A stretch of DNA of 64,000 nucleotides, taken from the NCBI GenBank assembly GCA_036960375.1, contig JBALVY010000002.1:372001-436000 (forward strand), in the 5' to 3' direction. A program made the position numbers and the translations under genes. Below the pieces are notes generated by a model that was not told where the DNA came from, searched no databases, and saw only the letters and a list, made by a program, of their open reading frames with translations. Of this stretch, positions 25,299 to 34,325 are shown one piece after another (positions within the stretch are counted from its first letter, which is position 1; each line of letters opens with the position of its first letter). This DNA is from CAWVSB01 sp036960375 (GTDB taxonomy: Bacteria; Pseudomonadota; Gammaproteobacteria; Pseudomonadales; CAWVSB01).

Positions 25299-26855
25299 AT
25301 GGATAAAACTCGGCCGCAGCAGGAGCGTAGATCCATCAACGAATTTACTCGCAGACATATTGTAAAGACAGGCCTGATTACAGCGGGCGCCGTAATGGCT
25401 GGTCCGAGTATTGCCATTGGCCGAGGTCACGGGCTTAGCTTTGAGGAATATCGTGGCTATGATGCATTGGGTCTGGCCCAGCTGGTTAAAGATAAGGGTG
25501 TTTCGGCGTTGGAGCTGCTAGAAGTGGCCATCGCGCGTGCTGAGGAAGTTAATCCCAGTATCAATTGTATGGTGGAAAAACTCTACGACCGAGCTCGAGC
25601 GGAGGCTAGTCAACAGCTGCCTGAAGGACCTTTCTCGGGTGTTCCTTTTTTACTGAAAGATTTGGGGATGGCGTTAAAGGGTACGGTGACTACCAATGGC
25701 TCTCGCTTGTATAAGGATGCCAGGCTTGATTACACCAGTACGGTGGTGGAGCGCTATCAGCGTGCTGGTCTAGTCATATTTGGTAAGACGGCCAGTCCTG
25801 AATTTGGTGGCACCGGAACGACTGAATCGATTTTGTTTGGAGATACTCGCAACCCCTGGGACCTCAGTCGCAGTGCCGGTGGCTCCTCCGGTGGTTCGGC
25901 CGCTGCGGTGGCCGCCGGTGTACTGCCAATAGCCAATGGCACCGACGGCGGTGGCTCGATCCGAATCCCCGCTTCCTGCTGCGGACTATTCGGTTTGAAA
26001 CCTAGCCGGGGCAGGGTGCCGCGGGGGCCGAAACAGCTCTCTTCTACCATGAGTGTGACTCACGCTATAACCCGGTCAGTGCGCGACAGTGCGGCATTGT
26101 TAGATGCGACCCACGGGCCAGAATTAGGCCAGACCCAGATTGCCCCGAGTTACAACGGCCGTTTCCTGGACGCGATCCAGCAGGCGCCTAAGCCTTTACG
26201 CATTGGCCTAGTGACGGAGGCGATCACTCGAAGTCCTGTCGATAAAGAGTGTCTGCAGGCGGTTAACGATACGGCTAAATTGTGCGAATCACTGGGCCAC
26301 CGTGTAGATCCGGTCACATTGCCAGTAGACCCCAGGGAATTTTTCACCGCCGTGACTTTTGTGTCTGGCGCAGGTACCGTGAGCCGGGTTCAAACCCGCG
26401 AGCGACAATTGGGTCGAAAGGCTACTGAGAGCGATCTTGAGCCGGTTATATGGCAGCGCTATCAGGAGGCATTGACGCACACCTCGGAGCAGTTATTTAA
26501 TGCCTTGGCTACATTGGAAAAAATAGGCCGCCAGATTGCAACGTTACAGCTGGAATATGACGTACTGTTATCACCGACGCTGGCTAAGCCCCCGGTAGAA
26601 ATTGGTAAGCTGAGTTTGAATCAGGATAATGAACTCTATAAGCGCGAAGCCATTTATGTATCGGCCTTTACCATGCTGTACAACGCCACGGGCCAGCCGG
26701 CTATGTCCGTACCGCTGCACTGGACACGCTCAGGTTTACCAGTAGGTGTCATGTTTGCGGGTAGGTTTGGTGAGGAGCAGACGTTATTGCAGCTGGCGGC
26801 GCAGCTTGAGCAAGCCAAGCCCTGGTTTGATAAGTTGGCTCCCAAAATTACCTGA
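25299..26855 (+). CDS. Amidase-signature hydrolase with Tat-like signal
   Basis: About 518 residues. An N-terminal Tat-like signal is visible (TRRHIVK followed by a hydrophobic GLITAGAVMAG). The amidase-signature triad is K120 (in LLKDLG), a cis-serine at 196/197 (in SAGGSSGGSA), and the nucleophile S220 (in TDGGGSIRIPA). It hydrolyses a C-N amide bond, probably in the periplasm. Substrate unknown. An in-frame TTG at 25254 would give a longer leader, but ATG 25299 is more credible. It stands alone between a helicase and a LuxR-type regulator. Confidence 0.85.
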   Translation: MDKTRPQQERRSINEFTRRHIVKTGLITAGAVMAGPSIAIGRGHGLSFEEYRGYDALGLAQLVKDKGVSALELLEVAIARAEEVNPSINCMVEKLYDRARAEASQQLPEGPFSGVPFLLKDLGMALKGTVTTNGSRLYKDARLDYTSTVVERYQRAGLVIFGKTASPEFGGTGTTESILFGDTRNPWDLSRSAGGSSGGSAAAVAAGVLPIANGTDGGGSIRIPASCCGLFGLKPSRGRVPRGPKQLSSTMSVTHAITRSVRDSAALLDATHGPELGQTQIAPSYNGRFLDAIQQAPKPLRIGLVTEAITRSPVDKECLQAVNDTAKLCESLGHRVDPVTLPVDPREFFTAVTFVSGAGTVSRVQTRERQLGRKATESDLEPVIWQRYQEALTHTSEQLFNALATLEKIGRQIATLQLEYDVLLSPTLAKPPVEIGKLSLNQDNELYKREAIYVSAFTMLYNATGQPAMSVPLHWTRSGLPVGVMFAGRFGEEQTLLQLAAQLEQAKPWFDKLAPKIT

Positions 26856-26983
26856 GTAAATTTTTAAGTTTGCTCGATTTAGGTTATACATTGCACCTTG
26901 TGTAGTGCATTACTCTTGTGCAGACATCAGCTAGTCTTCGCGCTACTATTAGCTTATTTCAGCGATGGGGTAGGAGATAGTGA

Positions 26984-28111
26984 ATGCCATTGTGTCTAGA
27001 GCAGATATTGATTGACAGTGTTTATGATGGCATTACGGAAACGCCGCCCTGGAAAACATTCCTGCACTTGTTTCGCCGACAGCTAAACTGCCAGATATCC
27101 GGCATGTGGTTCCGCCCTCCCTTTTTAGATCAACCACAATTAACCCTAACGGATAATGATATCGAGTACGAGCCGCTAATTGAGCAGTTTTATAATGAAT
27201 ATTATAAAAGTTCTGCATTGTTTCATGCCGCGCCATCTCAGGGTGAAGTCAGAATATTTTCATCAGCGATAAGCAAAGATGATATTAAAAGTAGCTCTTT
27301 CTATAAGCAGTTTTTGAAGCCTAACAATATCGCCAGCGGGCTTCAGTTCTATATTGAAGAGGCAGATGGCTTATGTTTATGGATAGAAGTAGGACGGTCC
27401 AATAAACTAGCTGATTTTGGTGTGGAAGAGAGTGATTTTTGTCATGCTTTAACACCGCATTTGACCAGGGCCTTGGGCATCTATTCGAGCATTCAAAAGT
27501 CCAAGGTTGAAAACGATATTTATCAAGAGCTCATAGAGCAGCTAGCCGTGGGTATCGTTATCCTTGACCACAATGCTCGGGTCATGAAAATCAACAGCAT
27601 GACTGAAAGTATGCTGGCAGAATTGGATGGCATTGATCTTCGTAGTGATAGAATAGTTTTTTCAAAACCTGAGGATCAACAAACCTATGCTGCAGCGGTA
27701 GAGCATGCGTTGGCTCACTACGATAGCCAGTCAATTCAACCGAGTGTGGAGTTGTTGCGGATTAATTACTCTGGCGTTGGATCCATAGGCCTGCTTGTTA
27801 AATCGGCGGTATCCAGCCGCTGGTATGAGGGCAGTGGCTGCCCTGCGGTGGTGCTTTATTTGTGTGACCCATCGGCTCAAAAAAGCACTCGAGAAACCTT
27901 CGTCTCAAAGCTTTTTGGCCTAACGCTTTCAGAAGCGAACCTCGCCATATTACTAGCCGATGGAATGACCCTCGCCGAGGCCGCCAAGAAATTAAATGTC
28001 ACTGAAAATACCACCAGGACTGTATCGAAGAGAATATTCTCTAAGACAGGCGTCAGGCGGCAGGCTGAACTGGTAAGGCTGATATTAAGCAGTATGGCTC
28101 TGCTGGGTTAG
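26984..28111 (+). CDS. LuxR-type helix-turn-helix transcriptional regulator
   Basis: A 375-residue regulator. The C-terminal HTH (about 310-370) reads as a GerE/LuxR domain: FGLTLSEANLAILLADGMTL, then AEAAKKLNVTENTTRTVSKRIFSKTG. A PAS-like segment near the middle (IVILDHNARVMKINSMTESML) may bind a ligand. It is convergent with the acyl-CoA carboxylase operon (stop codons 1 base apart), and its target is not evident. Confidence 0.82.
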   Translation: MPLCLEQILIDSVYDGITETPPWKTFLHLFRRQLNCQISGMWFRPPFLDQPQLTLTDNDIEYEPLIEQFYNEYYKSSALFHAAPSQGEVRIFSSAISKDDIKSSSFYKQFLKPNNIASGLQFYIEEADGLCLWIEVGRSNKLADFGVEESDFCHALTPHLTRALGIYSSIQKSKVENDIYQELIEQLAVGIVILDHNARVMKINSMTESMLAELDGIDLRSDRIVFSKPEDQQTYAAAVEHALAHYDSQSIQPSVELLRINYSGVGSIGLLVKSAVSSRWYEGSGCPAVVLYLCDPSAQKSTRETFVSKLFGLTLSEANLAILLADGMTLAEAAKKLNVTENTTRTVSKRIFSKTGVRRQAELVRLILSSMALLG

Positions 28112-28112
28112 C

Positions 28113-30074
28113 CTATTCTACTAGCAATGTTGCCAGTAATTGCTGAGCTGCAACGCTCTCTCCGGGCTGCGCCAAAATAGCCTCAATGGTGCCGCTGTTG
28201 CCCGCCAGAATTTGGTGCTCCATTTTCATTGCTTCCATAATAAGTACGGGCTGCCCGGCTTTGACTGTATCGCCTACCTCACAAAGCAGTTTTACAATAA
28301 TTCCGTCCATTGCTGCAACCAGCTTATTGTCACCGCTTGTCCGCTGCAGGGCCTGCCCCAGATAGGATACGTCATCATAACTAAAGTGCTGTTGTTGATG
28401 CTCTAGTACCAGCGTATTAGCCGATATGTTGAAGGGGATAGATAGACTTAAATCATCAATAATTATATGACAGCTCTGTGCAGAACATTCAATGAGTTTA
28501 ATCGAGTAATGTTGATCGTCGTTTTGTATTTGGTATTCAACATGACCACTGTGTTGCAACACAGTGAGTTCTATAGGCATTGTTTGCTGCTGTATCCGCA
28601 AGAGTCGTTGTTCGGGTTTGGGGACAATAGCAGGACGTTGATCATTATTGGCGTGATAAGCATGAAAAATAGCGGCGGCTATCGCCGTTGCTGTTGCGCT
28701 GATGTCTTCGCGGGGGCTAGTGTCATCGGTATTAAGACATTGCTCCATCATTGTGGTGTTATAGCTGCCGCTGGAGAACTCAGGCGATTTTAGCAAATCC
28801 AAAATATAGGATTTATTGGTTTTTACACCCAGTAATACCGTGTCTTTCAAGCCGCAGTAGAGGCGGCGTAAGGCACTGTCACGATCTTCTCCCCAAGCGA
28901 TAATCTTAGCCAGCATCGGATCATAGTGCGAGCTGACTTCAACACCTTCCCCAATGCCGTGGTCAAAGCGCAGCCCTTCACGAAGGGCGGGTTGCCAACA
29001 GTGGATAAATCCTGTTTGGGGGAGAAACTGCTGAGCAGGGTCTTCGGCGTAGAGGCGCATTTCAATGGCATGCCCGCGTTGCGTTATATCCTCTTGCTGG
29101 AGGGGTAGGGGTTGTTGGCAGGCGATTTTGAATTGCCAGTTGACCAAGTCTATGCCTGTGACCATTTCCGTCACGGTATGTTCGACCTGAAGCCGAGTAT
29201 TCATTTCCAGAAAATAGAAGTTAGCTTGATCGTCGACTAAAAACTCAACGGTACCCGCGCCCGTGTAGTTACAATTTAGAGCGAGTTTAATCGCTGCTTG
29301 CCCCATGGCCTGGCGTAGTTCATCGGTAACAAAAGGGGAGGGAGATTCTTCGAGTACCTTTTGATGGCGGCGTTGTACAGAGCAGTCCCGCTCGCCAAGA
29401 TGGACGACGTTTCCTTGAGTGTCTGCAAAAATCTGTATTTCTATATGGCGTGCATTAATCAGCGCTTTTTCTAAAATCAATTCCCCGTTGGCAAAGGCGC
29501 TCTTCGCCTCAAAGTGGGCGCTGGCTAACTGCGCTGTCAGTTGTTTGGGGTCGGTTACCACACGCATACCACGACCACCACCGCCGTAGGAAGCTTTTAT
29601 CATCACGGGGTAACCAATGCGCTCGGCTTCCTGAATAAATCGCTGCTCCGTTTGATCGCTATCTTCATAGCCTGGAATACAAGGAACGCCGGCACGAAGG
29701 GCGGTCTTTTTAGCTGCACTTTTACTGCCCATTAATTCAATGACATCAGCACTTGGACCAATAAAAATTAGCCCCGCCTCTTGGCAGGCAACGGCGAAGG
29801 CGGAATTTTCAGACAAGAAGCCATAACCAGGATGTACCATGGTAGCGCCGGTTTTTTTGGCTGCGGCAAGGATTTTCTCTATTGAAAGATAGGATTCATC
29901 GGCTGCTGCGAGGCCGATATAGACGGCCTCATCGGCCGCTTTAACATGGGGGCTGTTAATGTCCGCTTTACTGAAGACGGCTACGGTTTCAATTCCCATC
30001 TCCTTGGCGCTACGAATAATTCGCAAGGCAATCTCACCGCGATTAGCAATTAATACTTTATGAAACAATGACAT
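28113..30074 (-). CDS. Acyl-CoA carboxylase, biotin carboxylase + biotin carrier subunit
   Basis: A 653-residue alpha subunit. The biotin carboxylase domain (about 1-445) starts KVLIANRGEIALRIIRSAKEMG, with the ATP-grasp region KASYGGGGRGMRVV and EMNTRLQVEHTVTE. A linker follows, then a C-terminal biotinyl domain with the biotin lysine K617 in EAMKMEHQ. It carboxylates biotin for the carboxyltransferase encoded 38 bases upstream on the same strand. Overall design is that of MCC, PCC or geranyl-CoA carboxylases; the acyl-CoA substrate is not identified. Confidence 0.9.
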   Translation of the reverse strand: MSLFHKVLIANRGEIALRIIRSAKEMGIETVAVFSKADINSPHVKAADEAVYIGLAAADESYLSIEKILAAAKKTGATMVHPGYGFLSENSAFAVACQEAGLIFIGPSADVIELMGSKSAAKKTALRAGVPCIPGYEDSDQTEQRFIQEAERIGYPVMIKASYGGGGRGMRVVTDPKQLTAQLASAHFEAKSAFANGELILEKALINARHIEIQIFADTQGNVVHLGERDCSVQRRHQKVLEESPSPFVTDELRQAMGQAAIKLALNCNYTGAGTVEFLVDDQANFYFLEMNTRLQVEHTVTEMVTGIDLVNWQFKIACQQPLPLQQEDITQRGHAIEMRLYAEDPAQQFLPQTGFIHCWQPALREGLRFDHGIGEGVEVSSHYDPMLAKIIAWGEDRDSALRRLYCGLKDTVLLGVKTNKSYILDLLKSPEFSSGSYNTTMMEQCLNTDDTSPREDISATATAIAAAIFHAYHANNDQRPAIVPKPEQRLLRIQQQTMPIELTVLQHSGHVEYQIQNDDQHYSIKLIECSAQSCHIIIDDLSLSIPFNISANTLVLEHQQQHFSYDDVSYLGQALQRTSGDNKLVAAMDGIIVKLLCEVGDTVKAGQPVLIMEAMKMEHQILAGNSGTIEAILAQPGESVAAQQLLATLLVE

Positions 30075-30112
30075 GGCTAGTTCTCTCAGCGACTGGTGTG
30101 AAAACGCTCGTA

Positions 30113-31636
30113 TTAATGCTTCGGCTTGGGGGCTTCAGTTAGGCGGCCTGTGCTTAGGCGAAGGCCTGCCAGTAATTTACTGCGCAAATCTCTGGGGTCT
30201 ATCACTTCATCATAAGCCAGGCTGTCAGCGGCCTTACTCCAACCCTCGCGCTCCATCTGTATCATAAATGCGCGCTCTTCATCGCGCATTTTGGCGGCGG
30301 TACCACCACTACTCGCGGGTACACCGCCCAGGGCAATACCCGGAAAGGCGTAACTGATGGTTTGCTTGTCGAAAGGATTCATGCCCATTAACGAGCTGCC
30401 AAAACCATAAGCTTTACGCAAAGTAACATGTAGTTTTGGTGTGCTGAGCTTGCATTGAGCTCGATACATGCCCGCCGCTGATCGCAAGGTGCCGATTTTT
30501 TCTGCAGCACTGCCAGACATGATGCCAGGGTTGTCAGCGAGAAAAATAACGGGCAGGTGGTAAGCGTTGGCAAGGTCGATGAAGTAGGCTGCTTTGTCGG
30601 CCGCATCGCGGGTAATGGACCCTGCCATGACGGAGGGTTGGTTGGCGACGATGGCTATTGATTGACCACCGAGGCGGGCGAATCCGGTAATGATTGAGGG
30701 GCCAAAGTCCGGGTTGAATTGTCGAAATTCGTTGCGGTCAACTAGCTGTTGAATAATTTCACGTATGTCGTAAGCCTGTTTGCCATCGCGAGGCAGGCTG
30801 TGAAGGATACCGTTCAGCTTGCGCGGGCCACAATCCTGCGAATTTTCTTGTGCTGGCGGATACTGCCAGGCGTTGGTCGGTAAGTAGGACAAGTAATCCC
30901 GGATCATATCCAGGGCCTCGCGTTCTCCTGCGGCGATATTATGCACCACACCACTAAAAGCGTGTACTGAGGCGCCGCCTAGGTCTTCCTTGCTAATTAT
31001 TTCGCCCAACGCCTCGGCCACCAATGGAGGTCCTGCAGAAAAAATGGCGCCGTCTTGCACCATGATGACAATGTCAGACAGTAGCCCTGTAATAGCGCCA
31101 TGCCCTGCCGATGCACCCATAACAGCGGCTATGGTGGGTACTTTATGTGACAGTGCCGCCATTTCTTGCATGTCATTGGGGGCATAAGGATGCCGCTGTA
31201 GGGCATTGGTAACGCGTTCGCCGGCACCATCTAATAACATCACCAGTGGCACGCGTTCGCGATGGGCTATGCTGGCCAGACGCATACGCTTGGCATGGGT
31301 ACCAATACCAATAGAGCCTCCCTGTACTGTGGCATCTTCTGAGCCGACAACGACGGGGCGACCGTCGATGGTTGCGGTGCCACCGACCAGGGCATCCGCT
31401 GGAGCCGCTGGAAGGCCCTGATGTTCTACCATGCCAACAAGAGTGCCAATTTCGTTAAAACTGCCTGGATCGACTAATAGTTCGACCCTTTCACGAGCAT
31501 TGAGTAATCCTGCGGCCGAGCGTTTTTCAAGCTTCTCGGGCCTTCCCATCGCCTGTGCGTCAGAATGCAGTTGCTGGAAATTGTTAATTAAATCTACCCA
31601 TTCTTCTGGCAGGGTTTCATTGAGTGGTTCTGACAT
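30113..31636 (-). CDS. Acyl-CoA carboxylase, carboxyltransferase subunit
   Basis: A 507-residue biotin-dependent carboxyltransferase (beta subunit) with two crotonase-like halves. Visible marks are KRSAAGLLNARERVELLVDPGS, ATVQGGSIG, the oxyanion region VMGASAGHGAITG, FSAGPPLVAEALGE and FLADNPGIMSG. The GPPLV motif leans toward MccB-type rather than PccB-type enzymes, but the protein is not a typical MccB, and the usual leucine/isovalerate genes are absent. It is transcribed after an MFS transporter gene. Substrate unknown. Confidence 0.88.
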   Translation of the reverse strand: MSEPLNETLPEEWVDLINNFQQLHSDAQAMGRPEKLEKRSAAGLLNARERVELLVDPGSFNEIGTLVGMVEHQGLPAAPADALVGGTATIDGRPVVVGSEDATVQGGSIGIGTHAKRMRLASIAHRERVPLVMLLDGAGERVTNALQRHPYAPNDMQEMAALSHKVPTIAAVMGASAGHGAITGLLSDIVIMVQDGAIFSAGPPLVAEALGEIISKEDLGGASVHAFSGVVHNIAAGEREALDMIRDYLSYLPTNAWQYPPAQENSQDCGPRKLNGILHSLPRDGKQAYDIREIIQQLVDRNEFRQFNPDFGPSIITGFARLGGQSIAIVANQPSVMAGSITRDAADKAAYFIDLANAYHLPVIFLADNPGIMSGSAAEKIGTLRSAAGMYRAQCKLSTPKLHVTLRKAYGFGSSLMGMNPFDKQTISYAFPGIALGGVPASSGGTAAKMRDEERAFMIQMEREGWSKAADSLAYDEVIDPRDLRSKLLAGLRLSTGRLTEAPKPKH

Positions 31637-31734
31637 GAGCTAACCTCGTGCTATGGATCCGAAACATGGTTAAGTGTAAGCGATCCATTTGGATCAATAC
31701 ATTCACCATTTGGTAGCATGGAGGTATTTTAGAG

Positions 31735-32952
31735 CTACTGTCTTTGCGGCATTTTTAACGGTATTAACAGGCAGGCAGCGATTAGCAAAAAGGACAGAAA
31801 CAGATACATGGCCCAAGTGTAGCCGCCGGTTTGGTCGTAGATGACGCCGGCAAGAAAATAACCAGGCATCACGAACAAGCCGGTTAATGGCGTCATTAGG
31901 CCCATTGCCCGACCGTAACTAATGGTGCCAAACAGTGCTGCCATCAGGTTTCCCCATACGGGTAGCATGCCGCCGGCGGCAAAGCCTATTGCCATAGATC
32001 CGGCAACCAGCATTGGATAGCCGGGTTCGGTGGCGAATATCGCAATGCCTATACCGGCCAGTCCGATAGCTAACCACAGCCCTACGCGCAAGCTAATGAC
32101 GTCTGCCGCATAGCCGAATACCAATTTACCCAGTAAACCGCAAATGGCGACAACGGTAATTAGCCCGGCTGCCTGTGTTGCTTCGATACCCAGTCCAATG
32201 GCCATGGGTGGTAAATTGGTCATGGTGGCCGAATACACCATAAACAGAAAACCCAGGCAGCTACCTACCAGCCAGAAAGAACTTTTCTTAAGGATGTCTT
32301 TGTTGGATAGGTTCGGCTGTGGTGGGGGCGGCGTGTTGCCGTCGTGATCAAGCGGTTTAATTCCGTCCGGGAGTAATCCCTTCATTTGCGGGTTGTCGCG
32401 TACCAGGAAAAATACTGCCGGAAATACCAGCACAAGATTGGTCAGAGCCAGTAGCTGTAAGGTAATCCGCCAGCCGAAGGCATCGAGCCACCAGGTCATC
32501 AACAGGGGAATTGCCATGCCACCAATTGAGGTGCCCAGTGCAGCAAAGCCAAGCGCCTTGCCACGGTTATTGCTAAACCAGCGAGAAACCACCGTGTTAT
32601 TGGGTATTGGGCCAGTGGTGGCCATGGCCAGGCACATCATGACCCCGAAAATAGCAATAAACTGATTAATACTTGTAGCCAGAGAGAGTAGTAGCATAGC
32701 CGCTGACATGATTAGGCTGCCGATGGACAGTATCCAGCGAACCGACCACTTATCTACCAACTGCCCGACTATAGGGGATATTAGTAAACCGGCCATCGCC
32801 GCCAGTGTGGGTCCCAGCATGATATCGGCACGGCTAACACCAAATTCCTGTTCCAGGGGAAGAACCAGTAGACCGAAGGAATAGGTATAGAAACCCGTAG
32901 ACACCATTAAGGTTAAAAACGCCGAAGCGACAATAAACCAACCGTAGAACAT
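31735..32952 (-). CDS. MFS transporter (monocarboxylate / oxalate-formate antiporter-like)
   Basis: A 405-residue inner-membrane carrier with about 12 hydrophobic helices. The N-terminus FYGWFIVASAFLTLMVSTGFY is typical of the monocarboxylate and OFA-type MFS subfamily, and a cytoplasmic loop occurs after helix 6 (PDGIKPLDHDGNTPPPPQPN). It is the first gene of the strand that continues into the acyl-CoA carboxylase subunits (98-base gap), so it may import the acid whose CoA ester those subunits carboxylate (inference). Confidence 0.86.
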   Translation of the reverse strand: MFYGWFIVASAFLTLMVSTGFYTYSFGLLVLPLEQEFGVSRADIMLGPTLAAMAGLLISPIVGQLVDKWSVRWILSIGSLIMSAAMLLLSLATSINQFIAIFGVMMCLAMATTGPIPNNTVVSRWFSNNRGKALGFAALGTSIGGMAIPLLMTWWLDAFGWRITLQLLALTNLVLVFPAVFFLVRDNPQMKGLLPDGIKPLDHDGNTPPPPQPNLSNKDILKKSSFWLVGSCLGFLFMVYSATMTNLPPMAIGLGIEATQAAGLITVVAICGLLGKLVFGYAADVISLRVGLWLAIGLAGIGIAIFATEPGYPMLVAGSMAIGFAAGGMLPVWGNLMAALFGTISYGRAMGLMTPLTGLFVMPGYFLAGVIYDQTGGYTWAMYLFLSFLLIAACLLIPLKMPQRQ

Positions 32953-33095
32953 AGGATTTCCTTTTTTATCAGAGCTTCATATTAGACCATATCGAGATTA
33001 GGCTAAGTATTTCCATCGTGTTAGGTTCTATAGCTTTTTTACGAGCACCGTGGTTTCATAAATGAACACGTTTTTAACCGCTACGGAAAACTAAC

Positions 33096-34013
33096 ATGTT
33101 AGTGAATCAACGAATTTTGGTTACGGGGGCAACCGGTCAGGTAGCTCGCCCTATCGTCGAGCAACTGAACAAAAACAACGAAGTATGGGCCGCCGCGAGA
33201 TTCTCCGATCCCAAAGCGAAGGAAGAATTAGAGGGGCAGGGTATCAATACTGTCTATTTCTCGATGGGTGAAGAAGATCTTTCAGCTCTGCCCGATGTGG
33301 ATTACGTTTTGCATTGTGGCTGTAATACAGACCCCAAATCACCCGAGATTGGCATGAGCCAGAACGCTGAAGGCACCGGTTTTTTGATGTCCCGCTATAA
33401 AGACGTCAAAGGCTTTTTCCATATGTCGTCGTCTTCAATTTATGGCGCAAAGGATGACCCAGCTGAGCCTGTAAATGAGGAAGACCAGTTGGGCGGTTTT
33501 GCGGCTTACTCTCCTCACTATGCGATGAGTAAGCAGTCCACAGAGTCGGTGGTGCGTTTTCTGGCTCGTTATCTGAATTTACCGACTATTATTGCGCGTC
33601 TTGATGTGGCCTATGGAAAATGTGGACACGGCGGTGCACCATTGGCACTGATTGAATTTATGAAGTACGGCATTCCCTATCACAGCGCAGTCAATGGTCC
33701 CAGTTATTGCTCCCCTATTTACCAGGACGATATCGTAGAACAGATTCAGTATCTTGTAGAGCATGCCGCGGTGCCAGCGCCCATTGTAAATCTGGGTGGC
33801 GATGAAGTCGTGAGCATGGAGGAGATCATCGAGTACCTTGAGGAAATCACCGACTTGAAAGCCACTGTCGTAGAAAAGGAATTAGCGACCTGGGGAATGA
33901 CAGTTCTGGATAATACCAAACGCAACGAACTGGCGGGACCGTGTAAAGTGAGCTGGAAGCAGGGTATCAGGTTGGCGCTTGAAGCCAGAAACCCTGAATT
34001 GCTGAGCGGTTAA
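33096..34013 (+). CDS. NAD-dependent epimerase/dehydratase family protein (extended SDR)
   Basis: A 305-residue extended SDR. It has the Rossmann motif VTGATGQVA near residues 9-17, a serine-rich stretch MSSSSIYG with the catalytic serine/threonine position, Y-x3-K in YAMSK, and the substrate-domain stretch SPIYQDDIVEQI followed by NLGGDEVVSMEEI. CGGAAAA precedes the ATG. The substrate (nucleotide sugar or other) is unknown. It diverges from the MFS/carboxylase genes. Confidence 0.85.
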   Translation: MLVNQRILVTGATGQVARPIVEQLNKNNEVWAAARFSDPKAKEELEGQGINTVYFSMGEEDLSALPDVDYVLHCGCNTDPKSPEIGMSQNAEGTGFLMSRYKDVKGFFHMSSSSIYGAKDDPAEPVNEEDQLGGFAAYSPHYAMSKQSTESVVRFLARYLNLPTIIARLDVAYGKCGHGGAPLALIEFMKYGIPYHSAVNGPSYCSPIYQDDIVEQIQYLVEHAAVPAPIVNLGGDEVVSMEEIIEYLEEITDLKATVVEKELATWGMTVLDNTKRNELAGPCKVSWKQGIRLALEARNPELLSG

Positions 34014-34325
34014 TACCGGGGCAGAACAGTCCACCGATACGTTTGTTATTCGGCCTTGTTACTTCTTATTATGTTTATAGCTGATGCGACATCTTCTATA
34101 GGGTTCACGGTGTCTTTTCATATCGGGGATATTGAACATGGCGGCAACTATAAAGACACCTGCGTTGGCCTGAATACGCTACTACAGCTCGGGGCGAAGA
34201 GTGGTGCATTCCCACGGGGCCTGAAGATTAGACGCGGAAATGGATAGTTGGGGTGTTCATCGGGAAAGGGATTGCTTACAATAAATTTCGATGAGAAATT
34301 ATGAGTGGCTTAAGGATTCCCGCTA
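34014..34325 (+). other. Intergenic stretch without a supported gene
   Basis: 312 bases between the epimerase and phosphatase genes. A 63-codon open frame (34056-34247) begins with TTG, lacks a ribosome-binding site and resembles nothing I know, so I do not call it. The end (about 34310-34325) carries AAGGA, the ribosome-binding site of the phosphatase gene. Confidence 0.5.

Noticed and set aside
34056..34247. 63-codon open frame in the gap before the phosphatase
   Set aside because: TTG start, no ribosome-binding site and no resemblance to a known protein.
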